Source of the DNA: SZAS-18 sp038322235 | GTDB lineage: Bacteria > Verrucomicrobiota > Verrucomicrobiia > Chthoniobacterales > SZAS-18 | Assembly (NCBI GenBank): GCA_038322235.1 | Contig: JBBQFQ010000017.1 | Coordinates: 22,493-86,492, forward strand | Length of the DNA: 64,000 nucleotides | Direction of reading: 5' to 3' | In this document: positions 9,453 through 19,056 of the stretch, in pieces | How the letters are laid out: every line of letters begins with the position of its first letter | Position numbering within the stretch: position 1 is the first letter of the stretch | The notes under the pieces: generated by a model | Database searches by the model: none | Seen by the model: the letters and a program-made list of their open reading frames with translations, nothing else | What the model was told of the DNA's origin: nothing | Made by a program: the position numbers and the translations under genes

Positions 9453-10025
9453 CTACATCCGCTTGCCGAGTAGCATGTAATATCTATTAAACCAAGTCAC
9501 AACAAGTATACTTGCAAAGCAAAATAATGGCACACCTTGGACGGTGGCCCCAGATTCAACCGAAAGGGCGAGCGCAGGGCGGTCAGGCGAATCAAAATGA
9601 CCAGCAATCGCACAAATTATAGTATCATCGTCACGGGAAACAATTACTTCCAATTCCCTGAGCGCCTGTATCTTAAAACGCCCAACTTCTCCCAAATCGA
9701 TCGTTATTATAACTTTCTCATCAAAGCCTGCGTAACCGCCGTGCGCCCATTTACCGACCTCCTTGCCATTTAAAGAGATTGTCTTTTTCCAGAAGCCGTG
9801 CAAGCCTCCAAGAACAACCTTTTCCCCGCAAATACGAAAAGCGGCGCCACACATCGTCCGCCGGACTGGCAATGCGAGTGCATCGGTTAGTATTTCACAA
9901 TACTTACTATCTCTTTGATAACCGAGCGAGCCGTAGCATTGATGCACCCCTCTAATACTATATATTGGAGTATCTGCGTCACTAGCGGCATGGATTTGCA
10001 TAAAACACATCGAAAAAGTCTTCAT
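9453..10025 (-). CDS. hypothetical protein in AT-rich island
   Basis: This is a 190-residue reading frame from ATG 10025; a TTG at 10052, immediately after the stop of the upstream frame, would add nine residues. It contains beta-rich segments (KKTISLNGKEVGKW, KVIITIDLGEVGRF) and a hydrophobic C-terminus (FCFASILVVTWF). Base composition here is near 45% G+C by eye, far below the flanking genes, and the codon choice includes many A/T-ending codons, which suggests recent transfer. I do not recognise a family. The close coupling to the frame at 10053-10367 suggests a two-gene unit, but neither protein has been identified. Confidence 0.5.
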   Translation of the reverse strand: MKTFSMCFMQIHAASDADTPIYSIRGVHQCYGSLGYQRDSKYCEILTDALALPVRRTMCGAAFRICGEKVVLGGLHGFWKKTISLNGKEVGKWAHGGYAGFDEKVIITIDLGEVGRFKIQALRELEVIVSRDDDTIICAIAGHFDSPDRPALALSVESGATVQGVPLFCFASILVVTWFNRYYMLLGKRM

Positions 10026-10052
10026 GATTGCGCCTAGCTCTATCTCTCGCAA

Positions 10053-10367
10053 TTACAAACCAAACTGACCGTATGTCCCTTCATTATACCCTATCGTAAA
10101 TGTCTCCGGCAAATCAAGACCTCCCGGCGTGGGTGAGCTAACTCTTAGTCCGCTCGCGGTTGTCGATGAATCAGCAGGCGTAGATGTCCATCCGTTGATT
10201 TTGGAGTAGTTGGCACCACGGCGGAGAACTGTGCGCTCGCCACGTCCAAGTAAAACGTCCAAGTGGGACTTCGACCCGTGCGACCACCCTTGCCCACACG
10301 GTGCTTCGCTTGAGAACGCCACGATTGCAGAGCCTGCGACCGGAGAGCAGAGCGCCCAGCGCGTCAC
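10053..10367 (-). CDS. hypothetical protein or degenerate fragment in AT-rich island
   Basis: This 104-codon reading frame ends in TAA directly abutting the TTG that could start the next frame (same register). The C-terminal part (GANYSKINGWTS, then LDLPETFTIGYNEG) looks like real protein sequence, while the N-terminal part is compositionally odd. Another reverse-strand frame over 10171-10461 is also open, so the start is uncertain and a frameshifted larger gene is possible. No family recognised. Confidence 0.35.
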   Translation of the reverse strand: MTRWALCSPVAGSAIVAFSSEAPCGQGWSHGSKSHLDVLLGRGERTVLRRGANYSKINGWTSTPADSSTTASGLRVSSPTPGGLDLPETFTIGYNEGTYGQFGL

Positions 10368-10552
10368 GGCGATTCGAGTTCGGCTGTTGGGGGCATACTA
10401 CGACGGCTTCTTCGAGTTTTCTTACTCGCGAGTGTTGGTTATTGGTCGAGCTGTCCGTCATCGGTGCGCGGTCTCGGCGACTGGCTCTACGATGAGTTCC
10501 GCGCTGCTCCAGAAGGCCTCATGATTCACGAGATTGAATGGGCGGGATTTTC

Positions 10553-11383
10553 CTACCCCAGCACTTCGACCGCATCGCCCACCCGCAGGGTGCCGCGGCC
10601 GAGATGAATCCAGTTCTGACCGAAGATCACCGCGCCGGCCGGCGAGCGCCGATACCGGGCGAGCGATCGGAGCGGCTCCTTGCCTGGGACGCCGGTCGCC
10701 TGATCCACGGTGGTCACCGTGCAGCGGGCGCAGTCCCCACCTGAGCGGATCTCCACGCCGCCGATCCGCACGCGCTGCCAGCGGTCCTCGTCGTGCGGCT
10801 CACCACCCTTCACCACCACGTTCGGCCGGAAACGATCCATCCCCACCCGCGGCTCCTGGCACTCGTTCAACTTCGCCACTGATTCCTCCGAGAGCGCCAG
10901 CAGCGGAAAGGCATCCGCAAAGGCGACCGGGACGTCCGTCACGTCCGCCCGGTGGACTTCGGGCACCCGGTGGCGCGGCAGGCGGCGCGGAAACTCCGGC
11001 CCGGTGTGGACGAGCCGCGCCCGCTGCCCCACCACACTCCGAAGCCACGCCGCGACGGCGTCGCCGAGATCGTGGGCCGGGACGGTGTCGCGCCAGACCA
11101 CGACCTCGGCCGTTCCTCCCGGCGAGGGAAAATTGCCGTTCGGAAGGGGGAGCCGGAAATCGCCCGCTCCCGGCGCGGAAAGTATGAGGTCGTGCGCGGT
11201 CAGGGTCGGGGAAATCAACGCGAGCCGCGGGACGGAGCGTTGCGTCAGGAAGTGGCCAGTCGCATCCACGATCAAAAAGCGCCGGTCCTGCTCCAGCCCG
11301 AAGCCATCGAGTCGCACGGACTCACACGCGATTCCTCGACAGGACTTCACCGGATAGATGTAGAGGGCGCTGACGGTGATCAT
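10553..11383 (-). CDS. MOSC domain-containing protein (mARC-like)
   Basis: This 276-residue protein combines an N-terminal MOSC beta-barrel (ALYIYPVKSCRG, about residues 1-120) with a MOSC domain (about 125-270). The motif GGDCARCTVTTVDQATG matches the position where MOSC/mARC proteins place the cysteine that ligands or transfers the molybdenum-cofactor sulfur. The family includes reductases of N-hydroxylated compounds and cofactor sulfurases; the exact substrate is unknown. It lies downstream of miaA on the same strand with an 88-bp gap. Confidence 0.9.
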   Translation of the reverse strand: MITVSALYIYPVKSCRGIACESVRLDGFGLEQDRRFLIVDATGHFLTQRSVPRLALISPTLTAHDLILSAPGAGDFRLPLPNGNFPSPGGTAEVVVWRDTVPAHDLGDAVAAWLRSVVGQRARLVHTGPEFPRRLPRHRVPEVHRADVTDVPVAFADAFPLLALSEESVAKLNECQEPRVGMDRFRPNVVVKGGEPHDEDRWQRVRIGGVEIRSGGDCARCTVTTVDQATGVPGKEPLRSLARYRRSPAGAVIFGQNWIHLGRGTLRVGDAVEVLG

Positions 11384-11471
11384 GGCTCAGGTCCTCGACG
11401 TGAGCCTTGGAATTATGGAAATTCAGCGCCGTTGGCGAGCAAACGAATGAGCGAAATTCCGCCTTCAAGCG

Positions 11472-12386
11472 TCATCCGGACGCGCAGCTCGCTACGGCGG
11501 CAGCGAGGGGCGTCACCGAGAGATCGAGCGGCCGAAATGCGGCCTCGCGCTTGAACCACGTGAGCTGGCGCTTCACGTACTGACGGGTCGCGATCGTGAT
11601 TCGCTCGCGGCCCGCGGATTCCCTGAGCTCGCCGCGGAGGCACGCGAGGCAGTCCTCCCATCCGATCACCTGCGCCGCGCCTGCGCCCAAGCCCCGCTGG
11701 GCGGCCTCCGCGACCTCCCGGAGCACGCCGCCCGCGAACATCGCCGCCGTCCGGGCCGCGATGCGCGCTTGGAGCTCGGCCCGCTCGCGCCCCAGGAACA
11801 CTCCGCGCACCGAACTCGACGCACCCACCTGCCACGGCGCCTCGTCCCTGGCCGGCGTGATGACGCCCGCCAGCGCCAATTCCAGGGCGCGGATCACCCG
11901 CCGCGGATTTTGCCGATCGATCTCCGCGGCCACGCGCGGCGCTCTCGCCTCCAACTCGTTGACGAGCTCCACCAGCGGGCGCCGCTCCAGCTCCGCCCGG
12001 ACGGCCGGATCGCCCGCAGGCCGCGGGGCGAAGCCATGCGTGAGGGCCTTCACGTAGAGTCCGGAGCCCCCGCAGATGATCACGCGCCGCCCGCGTGCGG
12101 CGATCTCATAACAGGCGCGAACCGCCGCCGCGGCGTACTCCGCCGCGCTCATGCAGAAGTCCGGCGGAATCACCCCGACCAGATGGTGCCGCACCCGCGC
12201 GAGTTCGGCCGGCGACGGCTTGGCGGTCAACAGATCCAGCCCCTCGTAGAGCTGGAAGGCATCGGCACTCACGATCTCCGCATCCCAGCGCTCGGCCAGG
12301 GCGAGCGCGAATTCCGTCTTCCCGACCGCGGTCGGGCCGACGACGAAAAACGTGCCCGGGGGCAGCAGAGGCGCGGCGGACGTCAT
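11472..12386 (-). CDS. miaA: tRNA dimethylallyltransferase
   Basis: The protein is 304 residues from ATG 12386; an ATG at 12416 would add ten residues. It transfers a dimethylallyl group to A37 of tRNAs reading codons that begin with U. The P-loop GPTAVGKTEF is near the N-terminus, followed by SADAFQLYEGLDLLTAKPS (the DxxQ/Y-RGL-TAKP region, here with AFQLY instead of the common SRQVY), GGSGLYVKAL, NPRRVIRALE and the C-terminal TRQYVKRQLTWF. These cover the substrate and tRNA-binding motifs of the family. Length matches the usual 300-320 residues. It follows the RRM gene on the same strand, which may share its transcript. Confidence 0.93.
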   Translation of the reverse strand: MTSAAPLLPPGTFFVVGPTAVGKTEFALALAERWDAEIVSADAFQLYEGLDLLTAKPSPAELARVRHHLVGVIPPDFCMSAAEYAAAAVRACYEIAARGRRVIICGGSGLYVKALTHGFAPRPAGDPAVRAELERRPLVELVNELEARAPRVAAEIDRQNPRRVIRALELALAGVITPARDEAPWQVGASSSVRGVFLGRERAELQARIAARTAAMFAGGVLREVAEAAQRGLGAGAAQVIGWEDCLACLRGELRESAGRERITIATRQYVKRQLTWFKREAAFRPLDLSVTPLAAAVASCASG

Positions 12387-12453
12387 GCCGGAAATTGAAA
12401 CGCCCGGCTTCGCCATGCACGCGAAACCGGGCGCTTTCCGGGGATTGGGAATT

Positions 12454-12978
12454 CTACGCGGCGGCGCGGTCTTCGAGCGCCTTCGCGCCGCTAACGACGA
12501 GCTTGCGGCCCATGAACGGGCGATCGTGCAGTTCGTTCACGGCGCGCTGCGCCTCGCTGACGGTCTGCATCTGAACAAAGCCGAAGCCCTTCGAGCGCTC
12601 CGTGCCGCGATGCGTCACGACTTCGGCAGTCACGACGATGCCGACGCCGTTGAAGAGATCGGTCAGATCGCTTTCTGCGGCATCGAACGAGAGGTTTCCG
12701 ACATAGAGTCGAGGCGTCGTGACATCCACGACCTCGGGCTTGCGTGAAAAGCGGGCGGGTTCGCTATCATTCTCGCTGGCCGGCCGGCGCTCGGGGCGCG
12801 CTTCGCCGCGGGACGGAGCGGACTTCTTGCCGCCGGTGAAGAACGAAACGATGCGCTGCCAGAGCGACGGCTTCGTCGCGCGTTCAGGCTGGCGGTCAGA
12901 ACCGGGGCGGCGCGGGGCGCCGCCAGAGCGATGCCGGCGTCCGCGGCGGGGAGAGGAGGAAGAACGATCGGAATTCAT
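12454..12978 (-). CDS. RNA-binding protein with one RRM domain
   Basis: This 174-residue protein has a single RRM at about residues 86-165, with RNP2 LYVGNL and RNP1 KGFGFVQM including the two aromatic positions that stack on RNA bases. The N-terminal half is Arg/Ser/Pro-rich and basic (RRGRRHRSGGAPRRPG), probably disordered and helping nucleic-acid binding. Such glycine-poor RRM proteins are common in cyanobacteria and Verrucomicrobia and are often cold-regulated. ATG 12978 is chosen because the upstream extension is low-complexity antisense-like sequence; no Shine-Dalgarno is visible at it. Confidence 0.85.
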   Translation of the reverse strand: MNSDRSSSSPRRGRRHRSGGAPRRPGSDRQPERATKPSLWQRIVSFFTGGKKSAPSRGEARPERRPASENDSEPARFSRKPEVVDVTTPRLYVGNLSFDAAESDLTDLFNGVGIVVTAEVVTHRGTERSKGFGFVQMQTVSEAQRAVNELHDRPFMGRKLVVSGAKALEDRAAA

Positions 12979-13393
12979 CGAAGGAGACGATGCAGGGATG
13001 GAGGTGAAGGCCGGCAAAACGCCGCGGGGCGCGAGCCTTCGGATGGCGGCCGGCCTGGATGCGTCCGAAACGGACGGACGCACCGGGGGATCGGCTGATC
13101 TTGAGGAAACTTTGCCGGCAGGCTGAAGCGGGGCTGATTCGCACTGATGGGACCATGGATGGATCGCTACCCGTGGCCCGCCCTGACCCGCACATCCGCT
13201 TCCCCGCAACGGGGAGTGCCTTGGGCACAGCGGTGGCAAAAAACATGGTCACAAAACTCTAGGCGGCGAACGGTGGAAACGGGTCATCCAAAGCCCGTGG
13301 GAACTCCCCGATAAGAGGGACTTATTCACAATTTCTGGAATGCGGGCAAGTGGAATCGCTTGCAATCTTCCAGGAACCGCTTTCGCCGGCGCG
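12979..13393. other. intergenic region with a strong hairpin
   Basis: This 415-bp stretch upstream of the RRM gene has no supportable coding frame. It holds a perfect 8-bp stem (TGCGTCCG at 13060-13067 pairing with CGGACGCA at 13075-13082, loop 7 nt) about 80-105 nt upstream of the RRM start. This may be a 5'-leader structure, but there is no T-run and no family match. I see no clear promoter. Confidence 0.4.
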
Positions 13394-14536
13394 CTACTTT
13401 AGAACGCCGAGCTCTCCGGCGTACCCGGTGAGCTCCATGTAGCCCGAGCCGCGCAAGGCCCGACCGTTGCGAGTGCCGCTCACCCGGACGGCGCCTTCCC
13501 AGTAGTTGATCACCCCGAGCGCCAGCTCCTGATCCCGCAGTGGCGTCGCGACCTTTAGTTTCAACGCCCGACCCGGAATCTCGATCTCCCAGCCGACGGG
13601 GTAGAGTCCCTTCGTCCGCGGGCTCTGCCAGTGATCGGTCGCGCGGAGGGCGAAATCCGCGCGCCGCAGATGGGTCGAGGCGCCATCCGCCGCGATCAGC
13701 GTCGCGCTCGATTGCGGATCTAGCGAACCGTCGCGTCGCCGCAGGCCATAGAGCATCAATTCCGTCCCGTCGTCGAACTGCACGCAAAACCAGTCCCAGC
13801 CCACCTGCTCCGCGCCGAGCTGGTTCGAAGCCCATTCGTGATCGAACCAAAGGGCGCCCGCGACGTCCATCGTCGCTCCGTCCACGCCCAGTCGTCCGCT
13901 CGTCTCGAGCCGGGTGAAGGAGTAGTAATGCGAGGCATTGCCGGGCCCGTCCGCCTTCCGACTGATCCCGTCTTCTCCATGAATCACGGGAGGCTTCGTG
14001 GGGCGAACCGTCAGATCGAGTTCCATCCGATCGGTCTTCGCCGCGATGCGCCACGACCCATCGGCTTGCGGCGTGAGGTGCCAGGCGTCGACCCACACCA
14101 GGCGCTCGCTCACGCGCGCTGGATCGCCGAAGCCCGCCTCGTCGAACGCGCCACGCGTGACCTTGCTGTCGTAATGAAATTTCCCGCCCGTGAGATCGGA
14201 GACCGCGAAGTGCGCGAACTTGAAATCCGCCACCGCGAAGCGCGACTCCGCCGGTCGCGGCGCCGAGGCCGGCCGGATGCCCTGGCGGAAAAACGTCAGC
14301 TCGATTCCGAATTCCCGTCCGCTTTTCGCGTCGCGGACGTTCCCCGTGAAATACCACCACTCCGTTTTGAAATCGCGGTGCGCCCCGTGGTCCCGCGGAA
14401 ACTCGTAGTTCCACCCCGGCACCGCCGGGAGCCAGCCCGCTTCGACCGCTACCGCAGGGTCGACCGCGCCACCACCGGCCGCGAAGACGGCGCTGGTCGC
14501 AGCGAGCCACGCGAGGGCGGAAAGAAATCGTCGCAC
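13394..14536 (-). CDS. exported lipocalin-like (AttH/CrtC family) protein
   Basis: From GTG 14536 the protein is 380 residues and begins with a good Sec signal peptide (RRFLSALAWLAATSAVFAAG). A TTG at 14638 would add 34 residues and overlap the upstream gene, which is less likely. The mature protein carries the AttH/carotenoid-hydratase signature: HRDFKTEWWYFTGN near the N-terminus, ELTFFRQG, and WFDHEWASNQLG in the second lipocalin-like half. The family includes CrtC carotenoid 1,2-hydratases and AttH. No carotenoid genes are nearby, so the ligand is unknown. It is the third gene on this strand after DUF1800 and DUF1501. Confidence 0.85.
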   Translation of the reverse strand: MRRFLSALAWLAATSAVFAAGGGAVDPAVAVEAGWLPAVPGWNYEFPRDHGAHRDFKTEWWYFTGNVRDAKSGREFGIELTFFRQGIRPASAPRPAESRFAVADFKFAHFAVSDLTGGKFHYDSKVTRGAFDEAGFGDPARVSERLVWVDAWHLTPQADGSWRIAAKTDRMELDLTVRPTKPPVIHGEDGISRKADGPGNASHYYSFTRLETSGRLGVDGATMDVAGALWFDHEWASNQLGAEQVGWDWFCVQFDDGTELMLYGLRRRDGSLDPQSSATLIAADGASTHLRRADFALRATDHWQSPRTKGLYPVGWEIEIPGRALKLKVATPLRDQELALGVINYWEGAVRVSGTRNGRALRGSGYMELTGYAGELGVLK

Positions 14537-14621
14537 CCGCGAACAGAGCGCCAGCGGACTCGCAGAGCAATGATGACCCGTCGCATGACAGGCGACGAAC
14601 GCGGCATGGCGGCGCGAGTTT

Positions 14622-16058
14622 CTACGCCATGAAACCAATCGGCGGGGCGCTTCCGTTCACGTTGTAGAAGTTGCCGATGTTCGGCAGAATGAGCGGCAGA
14701 TTCGTGGGGGAAACGCCGAGCCAGAGCGCGAGTTCGGCGAAGAACTGGTCGCAGCTGGTCGTGGGGATCAGCCGGCCGCGGCCGGTATCGAGCGCATTCA
14801 CCTCCGGCCCGCTCTGGGGATTGAGCGCGAGGCTCGGGAACTGGCCGTAGATTTTTTTGCCGAGGACCGAACCGCCGACCACGAGCTGGTTGCTGCCCCA
14901 GGCGTGATCAGTGCCCTGGCCATTGCTGGTGAGAGACCGACCGAAGTCCGACGCGGTGAAGAGGGTGACCTGATTCTGCATGCCCATGGCAGCGAGCGCA
15001 TTGTAGAACGCGTTGATCGCCGCGCTCACCTCCGGGAGCATGGCGGCCTGGCCGGCGAGGAGTCCGCTGTGATGATCCCAGCCGCCCCATTGGAGGAAAA
15101 ACGTCTGGCGCACGGCGCCGAGCCCGGACCGGCCCTGAATCGTCTGCGCGATCATCGCTAGCCGCTGGCCGAGATAAGTGTTGGGGAAGGTGACGCCATT
15201 CGGAAGAGGCGCCGCGGTCGCATTCGCGAAGGTCTGATAGGCATCGATCGCCTGCTTCTTCCGCGTGTTGAAGGTCTGCATCAGCAGGTTCGAGTACTGC
15301 TGGGCGACATGGCTGTCGACGCCCTGGCTGAGCGCCTGATTGAGGGTGTCGTTGGCCTGCCACGCGTTGCGGTAATTCGTGAGCCCCACCGCGCCGGTGG
15401 TGGTGATCGCGTATTCCGCCGTCGTGTCACCCGTTTGGAGCACGTTGCTGCCATCGAGGGAGACGTTCATCGGCACGAGCTGATTCGTATTCAGCCCCTT
15501 CAGCAGATCGGCCGTGCGCCCAAACCAGCCGGTGCCGGAGCGGGATTGGGGGACAGACGTTTGCCACTGCTCGAGCTGGTCGGCGTGCGAGTAGAGCCCG
15601 AGGGGGAGCTGCTTCAGGTTTTGGGCGACCTGCGTGCGGTTTTGCACGGGTTCGACCAGCGTCCCGATGTTCGCCATGAAGGCAGCTTTGCCGGTTTGAA
15701 AAAGGTTGGCGACCTCCGGCATGGCGCCGTGCACGCCGAAGTTCGGCAGGCCGATGGGATTGATGTCGATGATCTGCGCCGGAGTGAGAGCGAGATTCGA
15801 GCGCGCGGCCTGATACTGCGCGTAGCCCGCGGGATCGCGCGGGATGAGCATGTTGAAGGAATCGTTTCCGCCGGAGAGGAAGAGGCAGACGAGCGCCCGG
15901 TACTCGCCCGCGGCGGGTGCGGTGGCAGCGGCGATGCTCTCGGCGAGGCGGAGATTCAGGAGCGTGTTCAGCACCGGGAGCGAACTCATGGCGGCGCAGC
16001 TCACGCCCCGGAGGAAACTCCGGCGGGAAAGGGAATTTTTCGAATGATGGTCGGACAT
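14622..16058 (-). CDS. DUF1501 domain-containing exported protein (Tat substrate)
   Basis: This 478-residue protein starts at ATG 16058, six bases after the DUF1800 stop, and carries a twin-arginine leader (SRRSFLRG near residue 12, then a hydrophobic stretch). The body shows the DUF1501 features LVCLFLSGGNDSFNML, QWGGWDHHSG and TLFTASDFGRSLTSNGQGTDHAWG, an alkaline-phosphatase-like fold with metal-binding Asp/His residues. DUF1501 and DUF1800 genes are nearly always adjacent in Verrucomicrobiota, Planctomycetes and Bacteroidetes. Their joint function is not established; a role in processing extracytoplasmic polymers is often suspected. Confidence 0.93.
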   Translation of the reverse strand: MSDHHSKNSLSRRSFLRGVSCAAMSSLPVLNTLLNLRLAESIAAATAPAAGEYRALVCLFLSGGNDSFNMLIPRDPAGYAQYQAARSNLALTPAQIIDINPIGLPNFGVHGAMPEVANLFQTGKAAFMANIGTLVEPVQNRTQVAQNLKQLPLGLYSHADQLEQWQTSVPQSRSGTGWFGRTADLLKGLNTNQLVPMNVSLDGSNVLQTGDTTAEYAITTTGAVGLTNYRNAWQANDTLNQALSQGVDSHVAQQYSNLLMQTFNTRKKQAIDAYQTFANATAAPLPNGVTFPNTYLGQRLAMIAQTIQGRSGLGAVRQTFFLQWGGWDHHSGLLAGQAAMLPEVSAAINAFYNALAAMGMQNQVTLFTASDFGRSLTSNGQGTDHAWGSNQLVVGGSVLGKKIYGQFPSLALNPQSGPEVNALDTGRGRLIPTTSCDQFFAELALWLGVSPTNLPLILPNIGNFYNVNGSAPPIGFMA

Positions 16059-16063
16059 GGCGG

Positions 16064-18664
16064 TCAGCGCTGGACGTTGAATTCGGCGGAGGTGACGAAG
16101 AGATAAATGGCGGTCTGGAGCCGGGCGCGATGCCACTGGTAGGTGTAGTTCGGCGGTTTGATGCGCTCGATCGACTCGCGGATGATTTGGAATTGCCGCT
16201 CGGACAGCGTCCCGCCGGTGAGGGCGAGATCGAGCCGGCGGAGGAGTTGATCGGAATCCGCCTGGGGTCCGGCTGGAGTGTCGAGGTTGATCTGGGCGGC
16301 CGGCACGATGAGCGCCAGTTCCAGATCCGTGTTCAACTTCACGACGTACGAGGGCGTGCCACTGCCATAGCGATGCAGCGAATTCGTTTGGAGCGCGTTG
16401 AGAAAGTAGTTCGGCCCGCTGATCGCCGTGCTCGCATTGATGATCTGAAATTCCGGCGCGACCAGCCCGAGCGCGGTAAACGTCGGCGAGGGGCTGTAGG
16501 CCGGGAGATAGAAATTGAAGACGCTCGGGGCGTTCATCGGATCCTCGAGGTGATCTGTTGCGAACTGGTCGAGCGGGTAAAAGCCTGACGTCGACGCCGC
16601 GTTGAACGCCCGGGCCATGTTCACGACGCGGAGGAACGGCTCCCGCAAGCGGCCCCAGCCGGGGAGATCCATCATGGCGGGATCGCGCGCCTCTGGGTCC
16701 ATGAGCAGCGTGCGGACGACCGCCTGCATGTCCCCCCGCACCCCAGAGCCGTTGTTGTTAAAGGCGCTGGCGACGCGGCCGATGTAGGCGGGGCTGGGAT
16801 TCGAGGTGACCAGCCGCTGGATCAGCAGCCGGGCGAGCATGGGCCCGACGTTCTGGTGATTGAAGAGGTTGTCGACCGCCGCGTTGACGTCGGCGAGCCC
16901 GGCCGTGCCGGTGTTTCCCGCGCTCGGCGTGCGCGCTGGGAGCGCCAGTCCGCCCAGAAGGGTCTTCGCATTGCAGTCGTGGAACGCGTCCCACATTTTC
17001 ATGGGCTGCAGAAAATCGCCGTTGCTCGTGGGGAAGCTGCTGGCGCTCCCGTAGGTGAGACCGGTGAAGACGCGGGCCAGCTCCGTGATGTCCGCGTTGG
17101 TGTACGTCTGAATCGGCTGCCCCACGCCGTCGAGTTGTCGGGTGCCGTCGACGTTCAGTTTCCACAGGCCGATCGTGAAGAGCTGCATGATCTCCCGGGC
17201 GAAGTTCTCGTCCGGGAAGATATTCGACGCGGGGTTCGCCTTCTGATTGTTCAGATGGCTGAGGTAGGAGCCCATCACCGGATGGACGGCGACGTCGTAG
17301 AGCAGATTGCGGTAGTTCCCGAAGGCGTGCTTCACCATCAGATCGTAGTAGTTCGCCATGCCCTGCTGCTGGACGCCGAGGACATCGGTGCGATCCGACG
17401 TGACCAGAATCTGATCGAGGGCGAACGCGATCCGCTGCCTGAGCGGATCGGGCACCTGCGTGGTCACCGCGTCTGGCCGCAATTTGGGCGAGCCCATCGC
17501 GCGCATCCACCAGGAGTGCTCCTTGTAGTTCCCGTAGAGCTGCATCGCATTCGCATTCACCACCGCCCAATCCACGAACGGCTGGAGATACCCGATCGGA
17601 CGCGAAAACTGATCTGTGATCCAGGCGTCGAAGCCGACGCTCATCAACTGTTGGACATTCTCCGGGACGTCGTCGCCGGTGGTGTCCTGATCCGGCCCGA
17701 AGGCCGCCTGGAGGAGAAATCGCGCCGCGGCGTAGGCGCCCGGGAGCGGGGAGGCGTCGTCGATCGTGGCAGTGGCGGAGTTGGCCGCCCCAATCGTGTA
17801 GCCCGTGCCTGCCACCGCGGTGACGATGATGGTTTCGGTGCCCTCCACCACGTTGTCATTGATGGGGGTTAGTTCCACGTAGGCCTCGCGGGCGCCGAGC
17901 GGGATCAGCACCTGCGTGCCGGAGAGGTTGGTCGTGTAATCCGTGTCCTTCGTGGCCGTGCCCCCGAACGTGACATTGACTGTGAGCGGCTTGATCCCGC
18001 CCGAGCGCCGAATCGCGATGACGCCCTTCGTCGGCCAATCTTCCCGCATCTTTCCGCGGACGAGGCCGACGGTGATGACGTCGCTGGCGGTGAGCCCGGC
18101 CGTCACCCGCGCGAGATCCGAGGTGTCATTGCGATCCGAGTGGGCGCTGTATGGATCCATGCCCAGCTTGATCTCTTCCCAGTCGCTCAGGCCGTCGCCG
18201 TCGCTGTCCACATCCTGGACCTTCAGCCGGTAGTAATAACGCGGCTGCGCCCCGGCGCTGATGGTGAGCTGGACGACTCCGCCGGTTCCCATCGCCGTTC
18301 CCATCGCGACCCAGTTTCCGGAGGTGAGGCTGGTCGTACCCTCCACGGTGTAGAGCTTGCCGGCCTCGCTCTGCCACTGCGCCACCACGCTGCCCGGAGC
18401 GCCGGCCGTCAGGGAAAGGGCGGGGCGCGATCTCGGGTCCAGCGGATTGCTTCCCATGGCCGCTTCCTGCGCATTGGTCGCGCCGTCGCCGTCGGGGTCA
18501 GCTCCCGGGGCGACCGCCCCGACGCCGTAGAGCAGTTCCCAGATGTCGCTGAGGCCGTTGCCATTTTGGTCGATCGCCCGCAGCGGGGCAGTCGAAGCGC
18601 AGACCAACAGAAAGGCGGCGAGCAGCCGGCGTCCCGGCAGGAAGGAAAAGGGGAGCTTTTTCAC
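16064..18664 (-). CDS. DUF1800 domain-containing exported protein
   Basis: This 866-residue protein has a Sec signal peptide (LLAAFLLVCASTAPLRA) followed by calcium-binding thrombospondin-type-3-like repeats (DQNGNGLSDIWE, DPDGDGATNAQEA, DSDGDGLSDWEE). A Calx-beta-like segment (VNVTFGGTATKDTDY with VEGTETIIV) comes next, and the DUF1800 domain runs from about residue 310 (ARFLLQAAFGP) to the end. DUF1800 landmarks include NFAREIMQLFTIG, the later FTGLTYG, and GGLALPA. It starts the DUF1800-DUF1501 pair, with the next start 5 bp beyond its stop. Confidence 0.93.
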   Translation of the reverse strand: MKKLPFSFLPGRRLLAAFLLVCASTAPLRAIDQNGNGLSDIWELLYGVGAVAPGADPDGDGATNAQEAAMGSNPLDPRSRPALSLTAGAPGSVVAQWQSEAGKLYTVEGTTSLTSGNWVAMGTAMGTGGVVQLTISAGAQPRYYYRLKVQDVDSDGDGLSDWEEIKLGMDPYSAHSDRNDTSDLARVTAGLTASDVITVGLVRGKMREDWPTKGVIAIRRSGGIKPLTVNVTFGGTATKDTDYTTNLSGTQVLIPLGAREAYVELTPINDNVVEGTETIIVTAVAGTGYTIGAANSATATIDDASPLPGAYAAARFLLQAAFGPDQDTTGDDVPENVQQLMSVGFDAWITDQFSRPIGYLQPFVDWAVVNANAMQLYGNYKEHSWWMRAMGSPKLRPDAVTTQVPDPLRQRIAFALDQILVTSDRTDVLGVQQQGMANYYDLMVKHAFGNYRNLLYDVAVHPVMGSYLSHLNNQKANPASNIFPDENFAREIMQLFTIGLWKLNVDGTRQLDGVGQPIQTYTNADITELARVFTGLTYGSASSFPTSNGDFLQPMKMWDAFHDCNAKTLLGGLALPARTPSAGNTGTAGLADVNAAVDNLFNHQNVGPMLARLLIQRLVTSNPSPAYIGRVASAFNNNGSGVRGDMQAVVRTLLMDPEARDPAMMDLPGWGRLREPFLRVVNMARAFNAASTSGFYPLDQFATDHLEDPMNAPSVFNFYLPAYSPSPTFTALGLVAPEFQIINASTAISGPNYFLNALQTNSLHRYGSGTPSYVVKLNTDLELALIVPAAQINLDTPAGPQADSDQLLRRLDLALTGGTLSERQFQIIRESIERIKPPNYTYQWHRARLQTAIYLFVTSAEFNVQR

Positions 18665-19056
18665 GGCGGGGTGGCGAACAAGGGGGATATCGGGAGTCGA
18701 TCCCCGCGATTGCAGACTTTCTGCGGCGGGCGTCGAAGGGTTCTACGCGGGACCGGAAGGGGAGGTCGCAGCGAACCGCTGCATTTCTCGTGCCCCCAGT
18801 GAAGGACACCCGCCGATCCTGCGCTTCGCTTGCTGTCGCATCTCGCGCCGATCGCCTCGCCGAACGAAGCTCGCTCAGGCGGGCTGCCGAGGCGGCCCAG
18901 CAGAGGGCACTGGAGCGGACGCGGCGAGCGTTCTCCCACCGTCCGGGAGACCGCTGGCCTCCGGACCGCCTCGACTCCCACCGAAGGCTGCATCCTTCCT
19001 CGCACTGCTGCGGCTCGCTTCCAGCGACTTGCCAGAACATCATCGTCTCGATTCCC
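18665..19056. other. intergenic region upstream of the DUF1800 gene
   Basis: No supportable gene is seen in these 392 bp. The region is GC-rich with several short inverted repeats of uncertain meaning. It must contain the DUF1800 promoter on the reverse strand, but I cannot point to convincing -35/-10 boxes. Confidence 0.5.
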
